Assembly: GCF_000013865.1 (NCBI RefSeq)
Contig: NC_007948.1
Coordinates: 2,418,001 to 2,482,000 of the forward strand
From: Polaromonas sp. JS666
GTDB lineage: Bacteria > Pseudomonadota > Gammaproteobacteria > Burkholderiales > Burkholderiaceae_C
Direction of reading: 5' to 3'
Length of the DNA: 64,000 nt
The notes under the pieces are model-generated. The model had not been told where the DNA came from. It saw only the letters and a program-made list of their open reading frames with translations, and did no database searches. Positions 43,669 through 52,766 of the stretch are shown piece by piece. Position 1 is the first letter of the stretch. Each line of letters starts with the position of its first letter. The position numbers and the translations under genes were made by a program.

Positions 43669-44323
43669 TTTTTCGCAGGCCCTGCTGGAGCTGTTTGTCA
43701 GCTCGCTGTGGGAAACAATCATCATGGTCGGCATTTCAGGCCTGGTGGGTGCGTTGATCGGCGTTCCGCTGGGCGTTTTCCTGCGGCTGACGGACGAGGG
43801 CGGCGTGCTGCAGAACGCGGGCGTGAACCGCGTGGTCGGTGGCATCGTGAACGCCGTGCGCTCCACGCCTTTCATCATCCTGCTGGTGGCCATCATTCCG
43901 CTGACGCGCCTTTTCACGGGTTCCTCCATCGGTACGGCGGCAGCCGTGGTGCCGCTCACGATTGCGGCGGCTCCGTTTATTGCGCGGCTGGTGGAAACCT
44001 CGCTGCGCGAGGTCGATCACGGCCTGATTGAAGCGGCGCTGGCCATGGGCGCGACCACGCGGCAAATCGTGCTCAAGGTGCTGCTGCCCGAAGCGCTGCC
44101 CGGCATTGTCGCGGGCCTGACGATCACCTTTGTGAGTTTGACCGGCTACTCAGCTATGGCCGGCGCCATCGGCGGCGGCGGGCTGGGCGACCTGGGTATT
44201 CGTTACGGCTACCAGCGCTTCTTGCCGGAGGTGATGCTGGCGGTGGTGCTGGTGCTGATCCTGTTTGTGCAGGCGGTGCAAAGCCTGGGTGACTGGGCCG
44301 TGCGCAGGTTGAGCCACAAATGA
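43658..44323 (+). CDS. metI: Methionine ABC transporter permease
   Basis: A 221-residue inner-membrane permease with five or six TM helices. The cytoplasmic EAA loop that contacts MetN is [27 protein letters not shown], and [28 protein letters not shown] is the signature of the MetI subfamily. The ATG at 43658 overlaps metN by 11 bases and has GGGAGG just ahead of it. It forms the channel for D- and L-methionine. Two palindromic repeats separate it from metQ. Confidence 0.95.
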
Positions 44324-44345
44324 ATCTGGTCTTGAATTGGTTTTT

Positions 44346-44458
44346 CTCCCACTCCCTCTGGGAGACGGCAGGGGTGAGGGCCGGCGGCGGTCGATCTGCT
44401 GCCACTGGTGCCAAAGCCGCGAGCCCTCACCCCAACCCTCTCCCAAGGGGAGAGGGGG
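44346..44458. repeat. Palindromic repeat, copy 1 (between metI and metQ)
   Basis: A 110-bp inverted-repeat unit. Its ends are CCCTCTGGGAG-type hairpins and it carries GGGGTGAGGGCCG on one side and CCCTCACCCCAACCCTCTCCC-type sequence on the other, so the whole unit folds into one long hairpin. Two further copies are at 44510 and 54651. The type is widely dispersed in beta- and gammaproteobacteria as REP/BIME-like elements. Confidence 0.8.
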
Positions 44459-44509
44459 CAAGACATGAATCGGCATTGCCACAGCGATGTTGATGAATGG
44501 TCAAGTTCC

Positions 44510-44621
44510 TCCCTCTCCCTCTGGGAGAGGGCAGGGGTGAGGGCCGGCGGCAGTCGATTTGCTGCCACCGGTGCCACAGCCGCGAGCCCTCACCCCAACC
44601 CTCTCCCAGGGGGAGAGGGAG
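44510..44621. repeat. Palindromic repeat, copy 2 (upstream of metQ)
   Basis: Near copy of the unit at 44346 in the same orientation, ending 40 bases before metQ. Tandem placement suggests a BIME-like array. Confidence 0.8.
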
Positions 44622-44660
44622 CAAGACACAACAATTTTTCAATCATCCAAAGGAAACACC

Positions 44661-45459
44661 ATGAAAAAACGCACCCTCATCCAGTCAGCCATCGCACTCG
44701 CGCTGGCCACATCGTTCTCCAGTGCCGTGCTCGCGCAAGACAAGCCGCTGAAAATCGGCGTCACCGCCGGTCCACACGCGCAGATTTTTGAGCAGGTCAA
44801 AAAGATCGCCGAAAAAGACGGCCTGAAAATCCAGATCGTCGAGTTCAGCGACTACATCCAGCCCAACGCCGCGCTGGCCGCCGGCGACCTGGATGGCAAC
44901 AGCTACCAGCACAAGCCTTTCCTCGACCAGCAAGTCAAGGACCGCGGCTACAAGATCGTCAACGTCGGCTACACCGTCAACTTCCCGATCGGCCTGTATT
45001 CCAAAAAGGTCAAGAGCCTGGCCGAGCTGAAAGAGGGTGCGCGCTTCGGCATCCCGAACGACCCGACCAACGGCGGCCGCGTGCTGCTGGTGCTGCAGGA
45101 CAAGGGCCTGATCAAGCTCAGGCCTGAGGCTGGCCTCAAGGCCACACCGCTGGACGTGATCGACAATCCGAAAAAACTCAAGTTTGTGGAACTGGACGCG
45201 GCGCAACTGCCGCGCTCGCTGGACGACCTGGACGCTTCGGCCGTCAATACCAACTACGCGCTGTCAGCGGGGCTGAACCCCCGCCAAGGACGCGATTGCC
45301 CAGGAAGCGGCCAAATCACCTTACGTCAACCTGCTGGCTGTGCGCGAGCAAGACAAGGACAAGCCCTGGGTGGCCAAGCTGGTCAAGGCCTACCACTCTG
45401 AAGAAATCCGCAAGTTCATCCAGACTGAGTTCAAGGGGGCGGTGCTGGCCGGGTTCTGA
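44661..45459 (+). pseudogene. metQ: Methionine-binding lipoprotein-like MetQ, frameshifted
   Basis: The start (ATG 44661) opens a 265-residue MetQ if one base is removed: signal peptide (LIQSAIALALATSFSSAVLAQ), KPLKIGVTAGPHAQIFEQVK and IPNDPTNGGRVLLVLQDKGL are in frame 1. At a run of five Cs (45278-45282, after SAGLNP) the family expects four; past it the correct continuation (EAAKSPYVNLLAVREQDKDK ... FKGAVLAGF) lies in the +1 frame, ending at 45457-45459. As written the protein would end in about 45 unrelated residues. It may be a sequencing error in the homopolymer or a true inactivating mutation. The 3' end overlaps the convergent MFS gene by 29 bases. Confidence 0.85.
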
Positions 45460-46993
45460 CAGGCTTGCGTTTTGTAACTGGCGCGGGTGCAGGCGTTAAA
45501 AACATGGCCGCACAGGCTGCCGAGGCCAGCGCGCACAGCACGGCTGCCAGCACCACCCAGCGAAACGCGTGGATCAGCGTAGTCGCGGGTGCGCCGTCCA
45601 GGGGCCCGCCCAAGGCAGCGGCAAACACCACACCCAGCACGGCCACTGCGAGCAAGCCCGCCACCCGCGCCACCGCGTTGTTCACGCCCGAGGCCACCCC
45701 GGCGTGGGCCGGCGACACCGCGTTCATCACGGTGGTGGTGAGCGGTGCAATGGCAATCGTCATGCCCAGGCCCAGCACCACCATGGCCGGAAAAAAGCCC
45801 GCCCAGTAAGGCCAGCCCACACCCGGCAGCGCCATCAACGCCAGGCCGGCAGCGGCGATCACCGGACCGCAGATAAGCATGAGCCTGGCGCCAAAACGAT
45901 CCATGGCCTTGCCGGCCGCAGAGGACAGCAAGCCCAAAATGATGGAGAAGGGCAGCAGCGTGGCACCCGCTGCGGTGGCCGAATAGCGGAAGGCGCCAAT
46001 CAGCACAAAGGGCAGAAAAAACAGCACGCCGACCAGCGCAAAGTACAGCAGCAGTGTCAGCAGATTGGCACCGACAAAGTCGCGCGACCTGAAAAGCGCC
46101 GGCGGCATCATGGGCGCACGCACCCGCGCCTGCGCCACGGCAAAAGCAGCCAGCCCGACTACGCCCAACACCAGGGGCCACAGCACGCTCGCGTGGCCCC
46201 ATCCGCGCTCGGGCGCCAGTGTCAGCCCATAGGTGAGGGCACCCAGCCCGCTGGCCACCAGCAACACACCGAGCCAGTCGAAATGCCGCGGCGCATCGGG
46301 GTCGCGGCTGTCGGGCACGGCATAGACGGCCAGCCAGATGGTGGCCACGGCCAGCGGTACGTTCAGAAAAAAGATGGCGCGCCACGACACTGCATCGACC
46401 AGCCAGCCGCCCAGCACCGGACCCGCCGCACCCGTGATGGACGCCCACGCCGCCCAAGCGCCAATCGCCTTGCCGCGTGCGTCGCCTTCAAATACGTTGC
46501 CAATAATGGCCAGGCTGGCTGGCACCAGCAGCGCCGCGCCCACGCCCTGCAGCGCCCGCGCGGCAATCAGGGCCAGCGTGCCGGAGGCCAGCCCGCAGGC
46601 CGCCGACGCGGCGGTAAAAAGCGCAATGCCGGTGATGAAAATGCTGCGCCGCCCGAACCTGTCCCCCAGCGAGCCGCCCACCAGCACTAGCGAACCCAGC
46701 GCCAGCAGATAGGCGTTGATGACCCACTGCATGGCCGCCAGGCTGGCGCCGGCGCTACTGGCAAAGTCGCGCTGGATGGCGGGCAGGGCAATGTTGACGA
46801 CCGAGCCGTCGATGAAGGCCATGGACGAACCGAGGACGGTGGCGGCCAGGGCATAGCCTTTTCGGGCGGCGGCGTCTGCACCGGCAGAAGAGGGCTGCGA
46901 AGTCAGTAGGGAAGGGGCCAAGGAAGTGCTGGGCAAGCTGCGTTGTGCCTGAATGACTCCTTTGTCACAAGGAGATTGCGCGTTACCCAGCAT
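45431..46993 (-). CDS. MFS drug exporter, DHA2 (EmrB/QacA) type
   Basis: A 520-residue major facilitator with about 14 TM segments. The N-terminal motif SSMAFIDGSVVNIALPAIQRDF (motif D1) and GSLGDRFGRRSIFITGIALF (motif A) are typical of the DHA2 drug:H+ antiporter group, as is the motif C region ASITGAAGPVLGGWLVD. Substrates in the family are cationic drugs, bile salts or lipophilic acids. No HlyD/EmrA partner is adjacent, so it may work alone. Its 3' end overlaps metQ by 29 bases tail to tail. The start at 46993 gives a 45-residue leader; a later start is possible. Confidence 0.87.
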   Translation of the reverse strand: MLGNAQSPCDKGVIQAQRSLPSTSLAPSLLTSQPSSAGADAAARKGYALAATVLGSSMAFIDGSVVNIALPAIQRDFASSAGASLAAMQWVINAYLLALGSLVLVGGSLGDRFGRRSIFITGIALFTAASAACGLASGTLALIAARALQGVGAALLVPASLAIIGNVFEGDARGKAIGAWAAWASITGAAGPVLGGWLVDAVSWRAIFFLNVPLAVATIWLAVYAVPDSRDPDAPRHFDWLGVLLVASGLGALTYGLTLAPERGWGHASVLWPLVLGVVGLAAFAVAQARVRAPMMPPALFRSRDFVGANLLTLLLYFALVGVLFFLPFVLIGAFRYSATAAGATLLPFSIILGLLSSAAGKAMDRFGARLMLICGPVIAAAGLALMALPGVGWPYWAGFFPAMVVLGLGMTIAIAPLTTTVMNAVSPAHAGVASGVNNAVARVAGLLAVAVLGVVFAAALGGPLDGAPATTLIHAFRWVVLAAVLCALASAACAAMFLTPAPAPVTKRKPVRTRPAPPP

Positions 46994-47019
46994 GGACTTT
47001 TTCGTTGGTTAAGGAGTTA

Positions 47020-47132
47020 AGAGCCGCTAACAAAACCCAGCGCAGCGGTCCTGGCTAGGCGTGCCGCCGCAGACAGTGCTGTAGCACGGCAAGGCGGCAC
47101 AACGACGCCAGGAGGGTTTTGTTAGCGGCTCT
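47020..47132. repeat. 113-bp imperfect palindrome with 19-bp perfect ends
   Basis: AGAGCCGCTAACAAAACCC (47020-47038) is exactly inverted at 47114-47132. Further inverted blocks (TCCTGGC/GCCAGGA, GTGCCGCC/GGCGGCAC) continue inward, so nearly the whole element folds on itself. It has no ORF and lies upstream of a decayed SDR gene, in line with a MITE- or BIME-like element. Confidence 0.8.
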
Positions 47133-47278
47133 AAGTCGGGCATCGAACCGACAGCAGGCGGGAGGCTCTAAATGCGCAGAACGCCCGAGCGCTGTCGGCT
47201 GGTTTTTTGGGATTATGTCGGCGTCATGGCGGCGCTGTCTATCGCGCGCAAGCGTTGCGGCCTTCGTCGGACCGCGCT

Positions 47279-47299
47279 TGCTATTAATAAGTAGCTACC
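47279..47299. repeat. Short inverted repeat near SDR remnant
   Basis: TTGCTATTAATAAGTAGCTAC has a GCTA/TAGC core like the palindromes at 4121 and 30346. It lies in otherwise featureless sequence between the 113-bp palindrome and the SDR remnant. Confidence 0.3.
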
Positions 47300-47339
47300 G
47301 CACGGCGGCGTCACCAGTGCAAGCTTTAATTCCCGGTCT

Positions 47340-47606
47340 GCGCAGAGCAGCGCGAGCGATCCGGCGCTAACGGATTACGACGATTTCGTAAAGAGCACGG
47401 AGGCGGCTTTTGCCAGCATGGCGGCCGGCAGCAGCATGAGTTCCGACGATGTTGCACAGGGCATTTACGGCGCCGCCACGGACGAACGCGACCAGTTGCG
47501 TTACCTGGTGGGTGATGGCGCCCACGGGTTCGTGAAGGCCAGGCGGGAGATGTCCGAGAACGACTACATCGCCTTCATGCGCTCGAAATTCCTGCCCCAG
47601 TCGTGA
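47340..47606 (+). pseudogene. C-terminal remnant of an SDR oxidoreductase
   Basis: The frame DPALTDYDDFVKSTEAAF followed by SDDVAQGIYGAATDERDQLR, YLVGDGAHGFVKARREMSEN and DYIAFMRSKFLPQS-stop matches only the last 80 residues of a classical SDR (the region after the catalytic Tyr-Lys). The Rossmann motif and active site are missing, and no suitable start exists except an internal ATG at 47418. The upstream half has been replaced by repeat sequence, so this is a gene remnant. Confidence 0.65.
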
Positions 47607-47799
47607 ACTGAATCCAGGTTCGCCCGATAGATCGGGTTCTGAACGATTTTTGAGCGGGTGCCTGATTGATTGAACGTGAATCAGCGTGATGAGGCGTATT
47701 GTTGGCTTCAGTCCTACAAAGCACTTGCTCGAAGTGCTTTACATATGGGGACTGCCATTTCCCTTCCATCAACGTCTGATCGATTTCCCGGAGAAACTC

Positions 47800-48351
47800 A
47801 TGGCCCAATACACCATTGCTGTCGTCGTCGGCAGTCTTCGCAAGGATTCTTTCAACAAGAAACTCGCCAAGGCGCTGGAAAAGCTGTTTCCGGCCGAGTT
47901 CAGCTTTACCCATCTGCGCATTGACGATTTGCCGTTGTACAACCAGGACGACGACGGCAACCCGTCCGAACAGGTCAAGCGCATCAAGGGCGAGATCGCC
48001 GCGGCGCAGGGCTTGTTGTTTGTCACGCCCGAGTACAACCGCTCACTGCCCGGCGTGTTGAAAAACGCCATTGATCACGCTTCGCGGCCCTACGGCCAGA
48101 ACGCATGGGCGAGCAAGCCCGCGGGTGTGATCGGAATCTCCGTCGGCGCCCTTGGCACGGCACTGGCACAGCAGCATTTGCGCAACATCCTGGCTTACCT
48201 CGATGTGCCGGTACTGGGCCAGCCCGAGGCGTTCGTTCAGGCCAAAGAGGGGGTTTTCAATGCGGACGGCAGCGCTGGGGATGGCATCAAGAAGTTTTTG
48301 CAGGGCTGGGTGGACCAGTATGTGGCCTGGGTGAAAACGCACGTGGGTTAA
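47800..48351 (+). CDS. NADPH-dependent FMN reductase (flavodoxin-like)
   Basis: A 183-residue flavodoxin-fold reductase of the NADPH-dependent FMN reductase family (ChrR/YieF-like). The FMN phosphate loop VVVGSLRKDSFNKKLA is at the N terminus, and LLFVTPEYNRSLPGVLKNAIDHASRP in the middle is the family signature. It reduces quinones, chromate or azo compounds with NAD(P)H. The ATG at 47800 is chosen for its GGAGAAACTC site; the frame upstream is not conserved. It ends 42 bases before a bidirectional terminator and converges on the azoreductase gene. Confidence 0.92.
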   Translation: MAQYTIAVVVGSLRKDSFNKKLAKALEKLFPAEFSFTHLRIDDLPLYNQDDDGNPSEQVKRIKGEIAAAQGLLFVTPEYNRSLPGVLKNAIDHASRPYGQNAWASKPAGVIGISVGALGTALAQQHLRNILAYLDVPVLGQPEAFVQAKEGVFNADGSAGDGIKKFLQGWVDQYVAWVKTHVG

Positions 48352-48396
48352 GCGCATGGGTAAATTTGATCCCGGCGGCAGGCTCGCTCGGACATG

Positions 48397-48427
48397 CAAA
48401 AAAAAGCCCGCAACCGCGGGCTTTTTT
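48397..48427. terminator. Bidirectional terminator
   Basis: AGCCCGC and GCGGGCT pair around AACC with an A run before and a T run after. It serves both the FMN reductase (plus) and the azoreductase (minus) genes. Confidence 0.85.
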
Positions 48428-48444
48428 GTGGGTGCCTGAAGACG

Positions 48445-49095
48445 TCAGGCGGCCAATGCGGCCAGGGGCTGGTTGGCTGCTACCGTGGTTTGTGCCTTGA
48501 TTTCAACTTCAGCCGCTGCCAGCGCTGCGGCCTTGGCCCCTTCACCCATGGCCAGACCTTCGGCGCGCACAAAGCGTACGTCGGTGATGCCGAAGAAGCC
48601 AAAGATGGTCTGCAGGTAGCTTTCCTGGTGTTCCAGGGCACGCATCGCTTCGCTCGTTGAATACACACCGCCGCGGGTAGAGGCAATGATCACGGTCTTG
48701 CCGCCGGCCAGGCCCACGGGGCCTTTTTCCGTGTAGCTGAAGGTGCGGCCGACTTGCGCGACCCGGTCAATCCAGGACTTGAGCTGGGTCGGGATCGCGA
48801 AGTTGTACAGCGGAGCGCCAATCACGACCACGTCAGAGGCCAGGAACTGCGACACCAGCGCTTCGGAAACGGCGTTTTCACGTTTTTGCACGTCGTTCAG
48901 CTCTGTACCAGCGGGGGCCCGAAAGCCGAGGGATTCGGCCGACAGGTGGCTGGGGGATTCCACCGCCAGGTCCAGGTAGCTGACTTCGGTGCCGGGGTTG
49001 CTGGCGCGCCACGAAGCGACGATTTGCGCCGTGAGTTGGCGGGAAACCGAGTTGCCGCCAAGAATGCTGGAGTCGATGTGAAGCAGTTTGCTCAT
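48445..49095 (-). CDS. azoR: FMN-dependent NADH-azoreductase
   Basis: A 216-residue AzoR/AcpD flavoprotein: [20 protein letters not shown] at the FMN phosphate site and [21 protein letters not shown] with the later [16 protein letters not shown] are the family signatures. It reduces azo dyes and quinones with NADH by a two-electron mechanism. AAGGAA precedes its ATG. It is divergent from a LysR gene 165 bases away, the typical arrangement for a LysR-regulated quinone reductase, and faces the FMN reductase across a shared terminator. Confidence 0.94.
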   Translation of the reverse strand: MSKLLHIDSSILGGNSVSRQLTAQIVASWRASNPGTEVSYLDLAVESPSHLSAESLGFRAPAGTELNDVQKRENAVSEALVSQFLASDVVVIGAPLYNFAIPTQLKSWIDRVAQVGRTFSYTEKGPVGLAGGKTVIIASTRGGVYSTSEAMRALEHQESYLQTIFGFFGITDVRFVRAEGLAMGEGAKAAALAAAEVEIKAQTTVAANQPLAALAA

Positions 49096-49260
49096 GATGA
49101 ATTTCCTTGGGTTGAAGTTGAATCAGGTTGTTTGGCCGTATCCACCATGAATCGCAGCCATGGATAGATTGTGCTGGTGCATCGATTGTTTGATAAGTCG
49201 GCAAAATTGCGATAGATTGTCCTATTCATGTAGCGAATCCAAGAAAACGGAGAATTTCCC

Positions 49261-50166
49261 ATGCAGGACCTGAACGACATGCTGTACTTTGCCGAGGTAG
49301 CGGAGCGGGGCGGTTTTGCCGCCGCCGGGCGCTCGCTGGGCCTGCCCAAATCGCGTCTGTCGCGCCGGGTGGCTGAGCTGGAGGCAAGGCTCGGCGTGCG
49401 ACTGTTGCAGCGGACCACCCGCAAGCTCTCGCTGACGGAGATTGGCGAGATCTACCTGCGCCACTGCAGTGCCATGCGGGATGAAGCCCTGGCGGCCGCC
49501 GAAGCCGTGGCGCAGGTACAGGTGGAGCCTCGCGGCACCTTGCGCATCACCTGTCCGGTGACGCTGGCGCAAAGCACGCTCGGCTACCTGGTGCCGCGCT
49601 TCATGGCGCTGCATCCCCAAGTCAAGGTCGACATGCGCGTGACCAACCGCGTGGTGGACCTGGTGGAAGAGGGCATAGACATTGCGCTGCGCGTGCGGCC
49701 CACGCTGGAAGACAGTGGTAGCCTGGTAGTGAAAAACCTGGGCTCGAGCGGCGGCGAATTGCTGGCCAGCCCAACGCTGTTGGCCCGTCAGGGCCGGCCC
49801 GAAAAGCCGGAAGACCTGATGAAGCTGGACACCGTGGCCATGTCGTGGGTGGACGGCCGTTCATCCTGGACGCTGCTGGGCCCCGAGGGACAGGAGTTTG
49901 TGTTGCAGCACCAGCCGCGCTATGTGGCTGACGACTTGCAGACGCTCAAGCTGGCCGTGCTGGCGGGTACGGGCATAAGCTTTTTACCCAATTCGCTCAG
50001 CGCCGCAGAGCAGCAGGCCCAGTTGCTGGTGCCCGTGCTGCCCGGCTGGGCACCCAAACCCGGCGTAGCTCATGCCGTGTTTCCGTCGCGGCGAGGGCAG
50101 GTGCCTGCGGTGCGAAGTTTTCTGGATTATCTGGGGGAACGGATGAGGGGTGAGAGTCTGGTTTAA
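49261..50166 (+). CDS. LysR-family transcriptional regulator (divergent from azoR)
   Basis: A 301-residue LysR protein with an N-terminal helix-turn-helix (LNDMLYFAEVAERGGFAAAGRSLGLPKSRLSRRVAELEARLGVRL) and an effector domain whose RGTLRITCPVTLAQSTLGYLVP opening marks the AaeR/QseD-like subgroup. GGAG lies ahead of the ATG. It is divergent from azoR and probably regulates it in response to quinones or azo compounds. The peroxiredoxin gene follows on the same strand, 166 bases downstream, and could also belong to the response. Confidence 0.92.
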   Translation: MQDLNDMLYFAEVAERGGFAAAGRSLGLPKSRLSRRVAELEARLGVRLLQRTTRKLSLTEIGEIYLRHCSAMRDEALAAAEAVAQVQVEPRGTLRITCPVTLAQSTLGYLVPRFMALHPQVKVDMRVTNRVVDLVEEGIDIALRVRPTLEDSGSLVVKNLGSSGGELLASPTLLARQGRPEKPEDLMKLDTVAMSWVDGRSSWTLLGPEGQEFVLQHQPRYVADDLQTLKLAVLAGTGISFLPNSLSAAEQQAQLLVPVLPGWAPKPGVAHAVFPSRRGQVPAVRSFLDYLGERMRGESLV

Positions 50167-50332
50167 GGCTCAGGGCTTGGGCTCTTCTTAGGCTGGCTGG
50201 CCGGGGGTGCCCGAAAATCCAGACCATCGTTATGTGTAAATGAAGATAATTTAAGAGAAATATATTCTTTTGAGTTTTAAGGTCCGGTCCCCACAATGCC
50301 TTTCGACAACACAAATTGCAAAGGACCAGACC

Positions 50333-50983
50333 ATGGCAACTCTCAGACTCGGCGACATCGCCCCTGACTTCACACAAGACTCCACGGAAGGGAAGATTTC
50401 CTTTCACGCGTGGGCGGGCGACTCCTGGGTTGTGCTGTTTTCCCATCCCGCTGACTTCACGCCGGTATGCACCACCGAACTGGGCAAAACCGCCGCTCTG
50501 AGCCGCGAATTTGCCAAACGCCATGTCAAACCCATCGCCATCAGCGTGGACCCGCTGGAGTCGCATGGCAAGTGGGTGCATGACATCAACGAAACGCAAA
50601 ACACCACGGTGAACTTCCCCATCCTGGCCGATGCCGACCGCAAGGTGGCCAACCTGTACGACATGATTCACCCGAACGCCTTGAGCACCGGCCCCACGGC
50701 CACGGTGCGCAGCGTGTTCATCATCGACCCGAAAAAGGTGATTCGCACCACCTTCACGTACCCCGCCAGCACCGGCCGCAATTTCGACGAGATCCTGCGC
50801 GTCATTGACTCGCTGCAGCTGACCGACGGCTACAAGGTGGCCACGCCCGTGAACTGGAAAGACGGCGACGATGTGATCATCGTGCCCAGCCTGCAGGATC
50901 CGGCCGAGCTGGCCCAGCGTTTTCCCAAGGGATTCAAGGCCGTCAAGCCTTACCTGCGCATCACACCGCAGCCCAACAAGTAA
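50333..50983 (+). CDS. 1-Cys peroxiredoxin (Prx6 type)
   Basis: A 216-residue AhpC/TSA-family peroxidase of the Prx6 type. The peroxidatic cysteine is in ADFTPVCTTELG and the conserved Arg in TATVRSVFIIDP; the C-terminal arm (GYKVATPVNWKDGDDVIIVP) is longer than in 2-Cys enzymes and a resolving cysteine is not evident. It reduces hydrogen or organic peroxides. The ATG at 50333 gives the normal start MATLRLGDIAPDF. Intergenic repeats follow it. No reductase partner is next to it. Confidence 0.92.
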   Translation: MATLRLGDIAPDFTQDSTEGKISFHAWAGDSWVVLFSHPADFTPVCTTELGKTAALSREFAKRHVKPIAISVDPLESHGKWVHDINETQNTTVNFPILADADRKVANLYDMIHPNALSTGPTATVRSVFIIDPKKVIRTTFTYPASTGRNFDEILRVIDSLQLTDGYKVATPVNWKDGDDVIIVPSLQDPAELAQRFPKGFKAVKPYLRITPQPNK

Positions 50984-51068
50984 ATGGCCCCCACGCTTTT
51001 CGCTTTGCGTAATGCGCTGCCCCCCGAGGGGGCCGCTGCGCCTGCGGCCCGGCAAAGCCGGTTCCGCG
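50984..51068. repeat. Intergenic repeat, copy downstream of peroxiredoxin
   Basis: CCCCCACGCTTTTCGCTTTG, a GCCCCCCGAGGGGGC hairpin and a 26-base block (51043-51068) identical to 26830-26855 follow in order. Its first part also resembles 53676-53700 inside cysW. It likely belongs to a dispersed Comamonadaceae intergenic repeat and may double as terminator. Confidence 0.65.
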
Positions 51069-51148
51069 GCCCCGGCTTGCAAACGGCAGTGCCGTTGCCC
51101 GCAGTGGCGCCTGGCTCACTTGCTTGAAACCCGCTGAGGATCACCATT

Positions 51149-51766
51149 TTGCGCTTCATCATTGTTCCCGGCTGGCGCGACTCCGGCCCCGGCCACTGGC
51201 AGAGCCTGTGGGCCGAGCGCCTGCATGGCGCGGTGCGTGTGCAGCAGGACGACTGGATCACGCCTTCCCGCAAGGCCTGGGTGGACACCATCGCCCGTAC
51301 CATCGCGCTGCAGGACGAGCCGGTGGTGATCGTGGCGCACAGCCTGGGCTGCATTGCCAGCGCGCATTTGCCGCCTGAGGCGGTAGAGCGCATCAAGGGG
51401 GTCTTGCTGGTGGCACCGGCCGACCCCGAGCGGCGTGCCGTGTTCAGCGATTTCGCTCCAGTGCCTTACCAGAAGCTGCCTTACCGCAGTGTGCTGGTGG
51501 CCAGCAGCAATGACCCGTACTGCCCGGTGCGCCTGGCCGGGGCCTATGCCCGCGCCTGGGGCAGCGAATTGGTGCGGATGCAGGACGCGGGCCACATCAA
51601 CATCGAGTCGGGCTATGGCGAATGGCCGCTGGGCATGGCCCTGTTGCAGTCGCTGGCAGGCGATGCGCCCCTGACGGCCCACCCTGGTTTTTCATCCTCA
51701 TCTTCAACACCTCCTTCACCTTCTTCTTCTTCTTCCTCCTCTCTTGGATCCCTGGAAACGGCATGA
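51149..51766 (+). CDS. RBBP9/YdeN-type serine hydrolase
   Basis: A 205-residue alpha/beta hydrolase of the RBBP9 (DUF676-like, YdeN) family. IIVPGWRDSGPGHWQSLW starts the fold, the nucleophile elbow is VAHSLGCIAS, and an acid (SSNDPY) and histidine (DAGHINIESG) complete the triad. The substrate is unknown. The start is a TTG at 51149 after GAGGA. The last 25 residues are a serine run (SSSSSTPPSPSSSSSSS) encoded by a TTC-rich tract, and its stop overlaps the ATG of sbp by 4 bases, coupling it to the sulfate transporter genes. Confidence 0.85.
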   Translation: MRFIIVPGWRDSGPGHWQSLWAERLHGAVRVQQDDWITPSRKAWVDTIARTIALQDEPVVIVAHSLGCIASAHLPPEAVERIKGVLLVAPADPERRAVFSDFAPVPYQKLPYRSVLVASSNDPYCPVRLAGAYARAWGSELVRMQDAGHINIESGYGEWPLGMALLQSLAGDAPLTAHPGFSSSSSTPPSPSSSSSSSLGSLETA

Positions 51767-52755
51767 CTTCAAAATTCAAAATCGCTCTTGCAACCCTGGC
51801 GCTGGTCACGGGCGGTATCTCCTCGGCGCAAACCTTGCTCAACGGTTCGTACGACGTGGCGCGCGAGTTTTACAAGGACTACAACGCGGCCTTCATTGCC
51901 CACTACAAGAAAACCACCGGCAAGGATGTGAAGGTCGACCAGTCGCACGGCGGCTCCAGCGCCATTGCACGCTCCGTGGCCGATGGCCTGGACGCTGACG
52001 TGGTGACCATGAACACCAGCACCGACGTGGAGTTTCTGGCCAATGCCGGTGTCGTGGCCAAAGACTGGGCCAAGCGCTTTCCGGACAATGCCTCGCCCAC
52101 CACCTCCACCATGCTGTTCCTGGTGCGCAACGGCAACCCCAAGGGCATCAAGGACTGGGATGACCTGGTCAAGCCCGGCATCCAGGTGATCGTGGTCAAC
52201 CCCAAAACCGGCGGCAATGGCCGCTACGCCTACCTGGCGGCCTGGGGCTATGCGAAGAAGAAGGGCGCCAGCGATGCGCAGGCCGCCGAGTTTGTCGGCA
52301 AGCTGTACAAAAACGTGCCCGTGCTGGGCAAGGGTGGTCGCGATGCCACCACGGTGTTCCTGCAGCGCAATATCGGCGATGTGCTAATCACCTTCGAATC
52401 GGAAGTGCTGTCGGTGAACAAGGAGTTTGGCGAAGGCAAGGTGGACGCGATTTACCCGTCCATCAGCATCCTGGCTGAAAACCCGGTGGCGGTGGTCGAA
52501 CGCACTGTGGCCAAGAAGGGCACGGCGGACCTTGCCAAGGCTTATCTCAACTACCTCTACTCGGACGAAGGCCAGGAAATTGCCGCCCGCCACGCGCTGC
52601 GCCCGCGCTCGCAGGCCGTGCTCAAAAAGTACGCCAACACCTTCAAGCCCGTGCAGCTGTTCACCGTGCAGGAGTTGTTTGGCTCCCTGAGCGAAGCGCA
52701 AAAAGTCCACTTCAATGACGGCGGACAGTTCGACAAGCTTTACACCGTCAAGTAA
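51763..52755 (+). CDS. sbp: Sulfate-binding protein, sulfate ABC transporter (second copy)
   Basis: A 330-residue periplasmic sulfate-binding protein. Signal peptide ([17 protein letters not shown]), then [37 protein letters not shown] and [15 protein letters not shown] are the family landmarks. It is the first gene of sbp-cysT-cysW-cysA. The ATG overlaps the hydrolase stop (ATGA). It shares most landmarks with the paralogue at 25757; this one belongs to the intact transporter. Confidence 0.94.
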   Translation: MTSKFKIALATLALVTGGISSAQTLLNGSYDVAREFYKDYNAAFIAHYKKTTGKDVKVDQSHGGSSAIARSVADGLDADVVTMNTSTDVEFLANAGVVAKDWAKRFPDNASPTTSTMLFLVRNGNPKGIKDWDDLVKPGIQVIVVNPKTGGNGRYAYLAAWGYAKKKGASDAQAAEFVGKLYKNVPVLGKGGRDATTVFLQRNIGDVLITFESEVLSVNKEFGEGKVDAIYPSISILAENPVAVVERTVAKKGTADLAKAYLNYLYSDEGQEIAARHALRPRSQAVLKKYANTFKPVQLFTVQELFGSLSEAQKVHFNDGGQFDKLYTVK

Positions 52756-52766
52756 GCCTCCACGCC

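Noticed and set aside
42484..43959. 491-codon minus-strand frame
   Set aside because: Antisense to metN and metI, both with full family motifs; composition (His/Gln/Arg-rich) is typical of shadow frames in GC-rich DNA.
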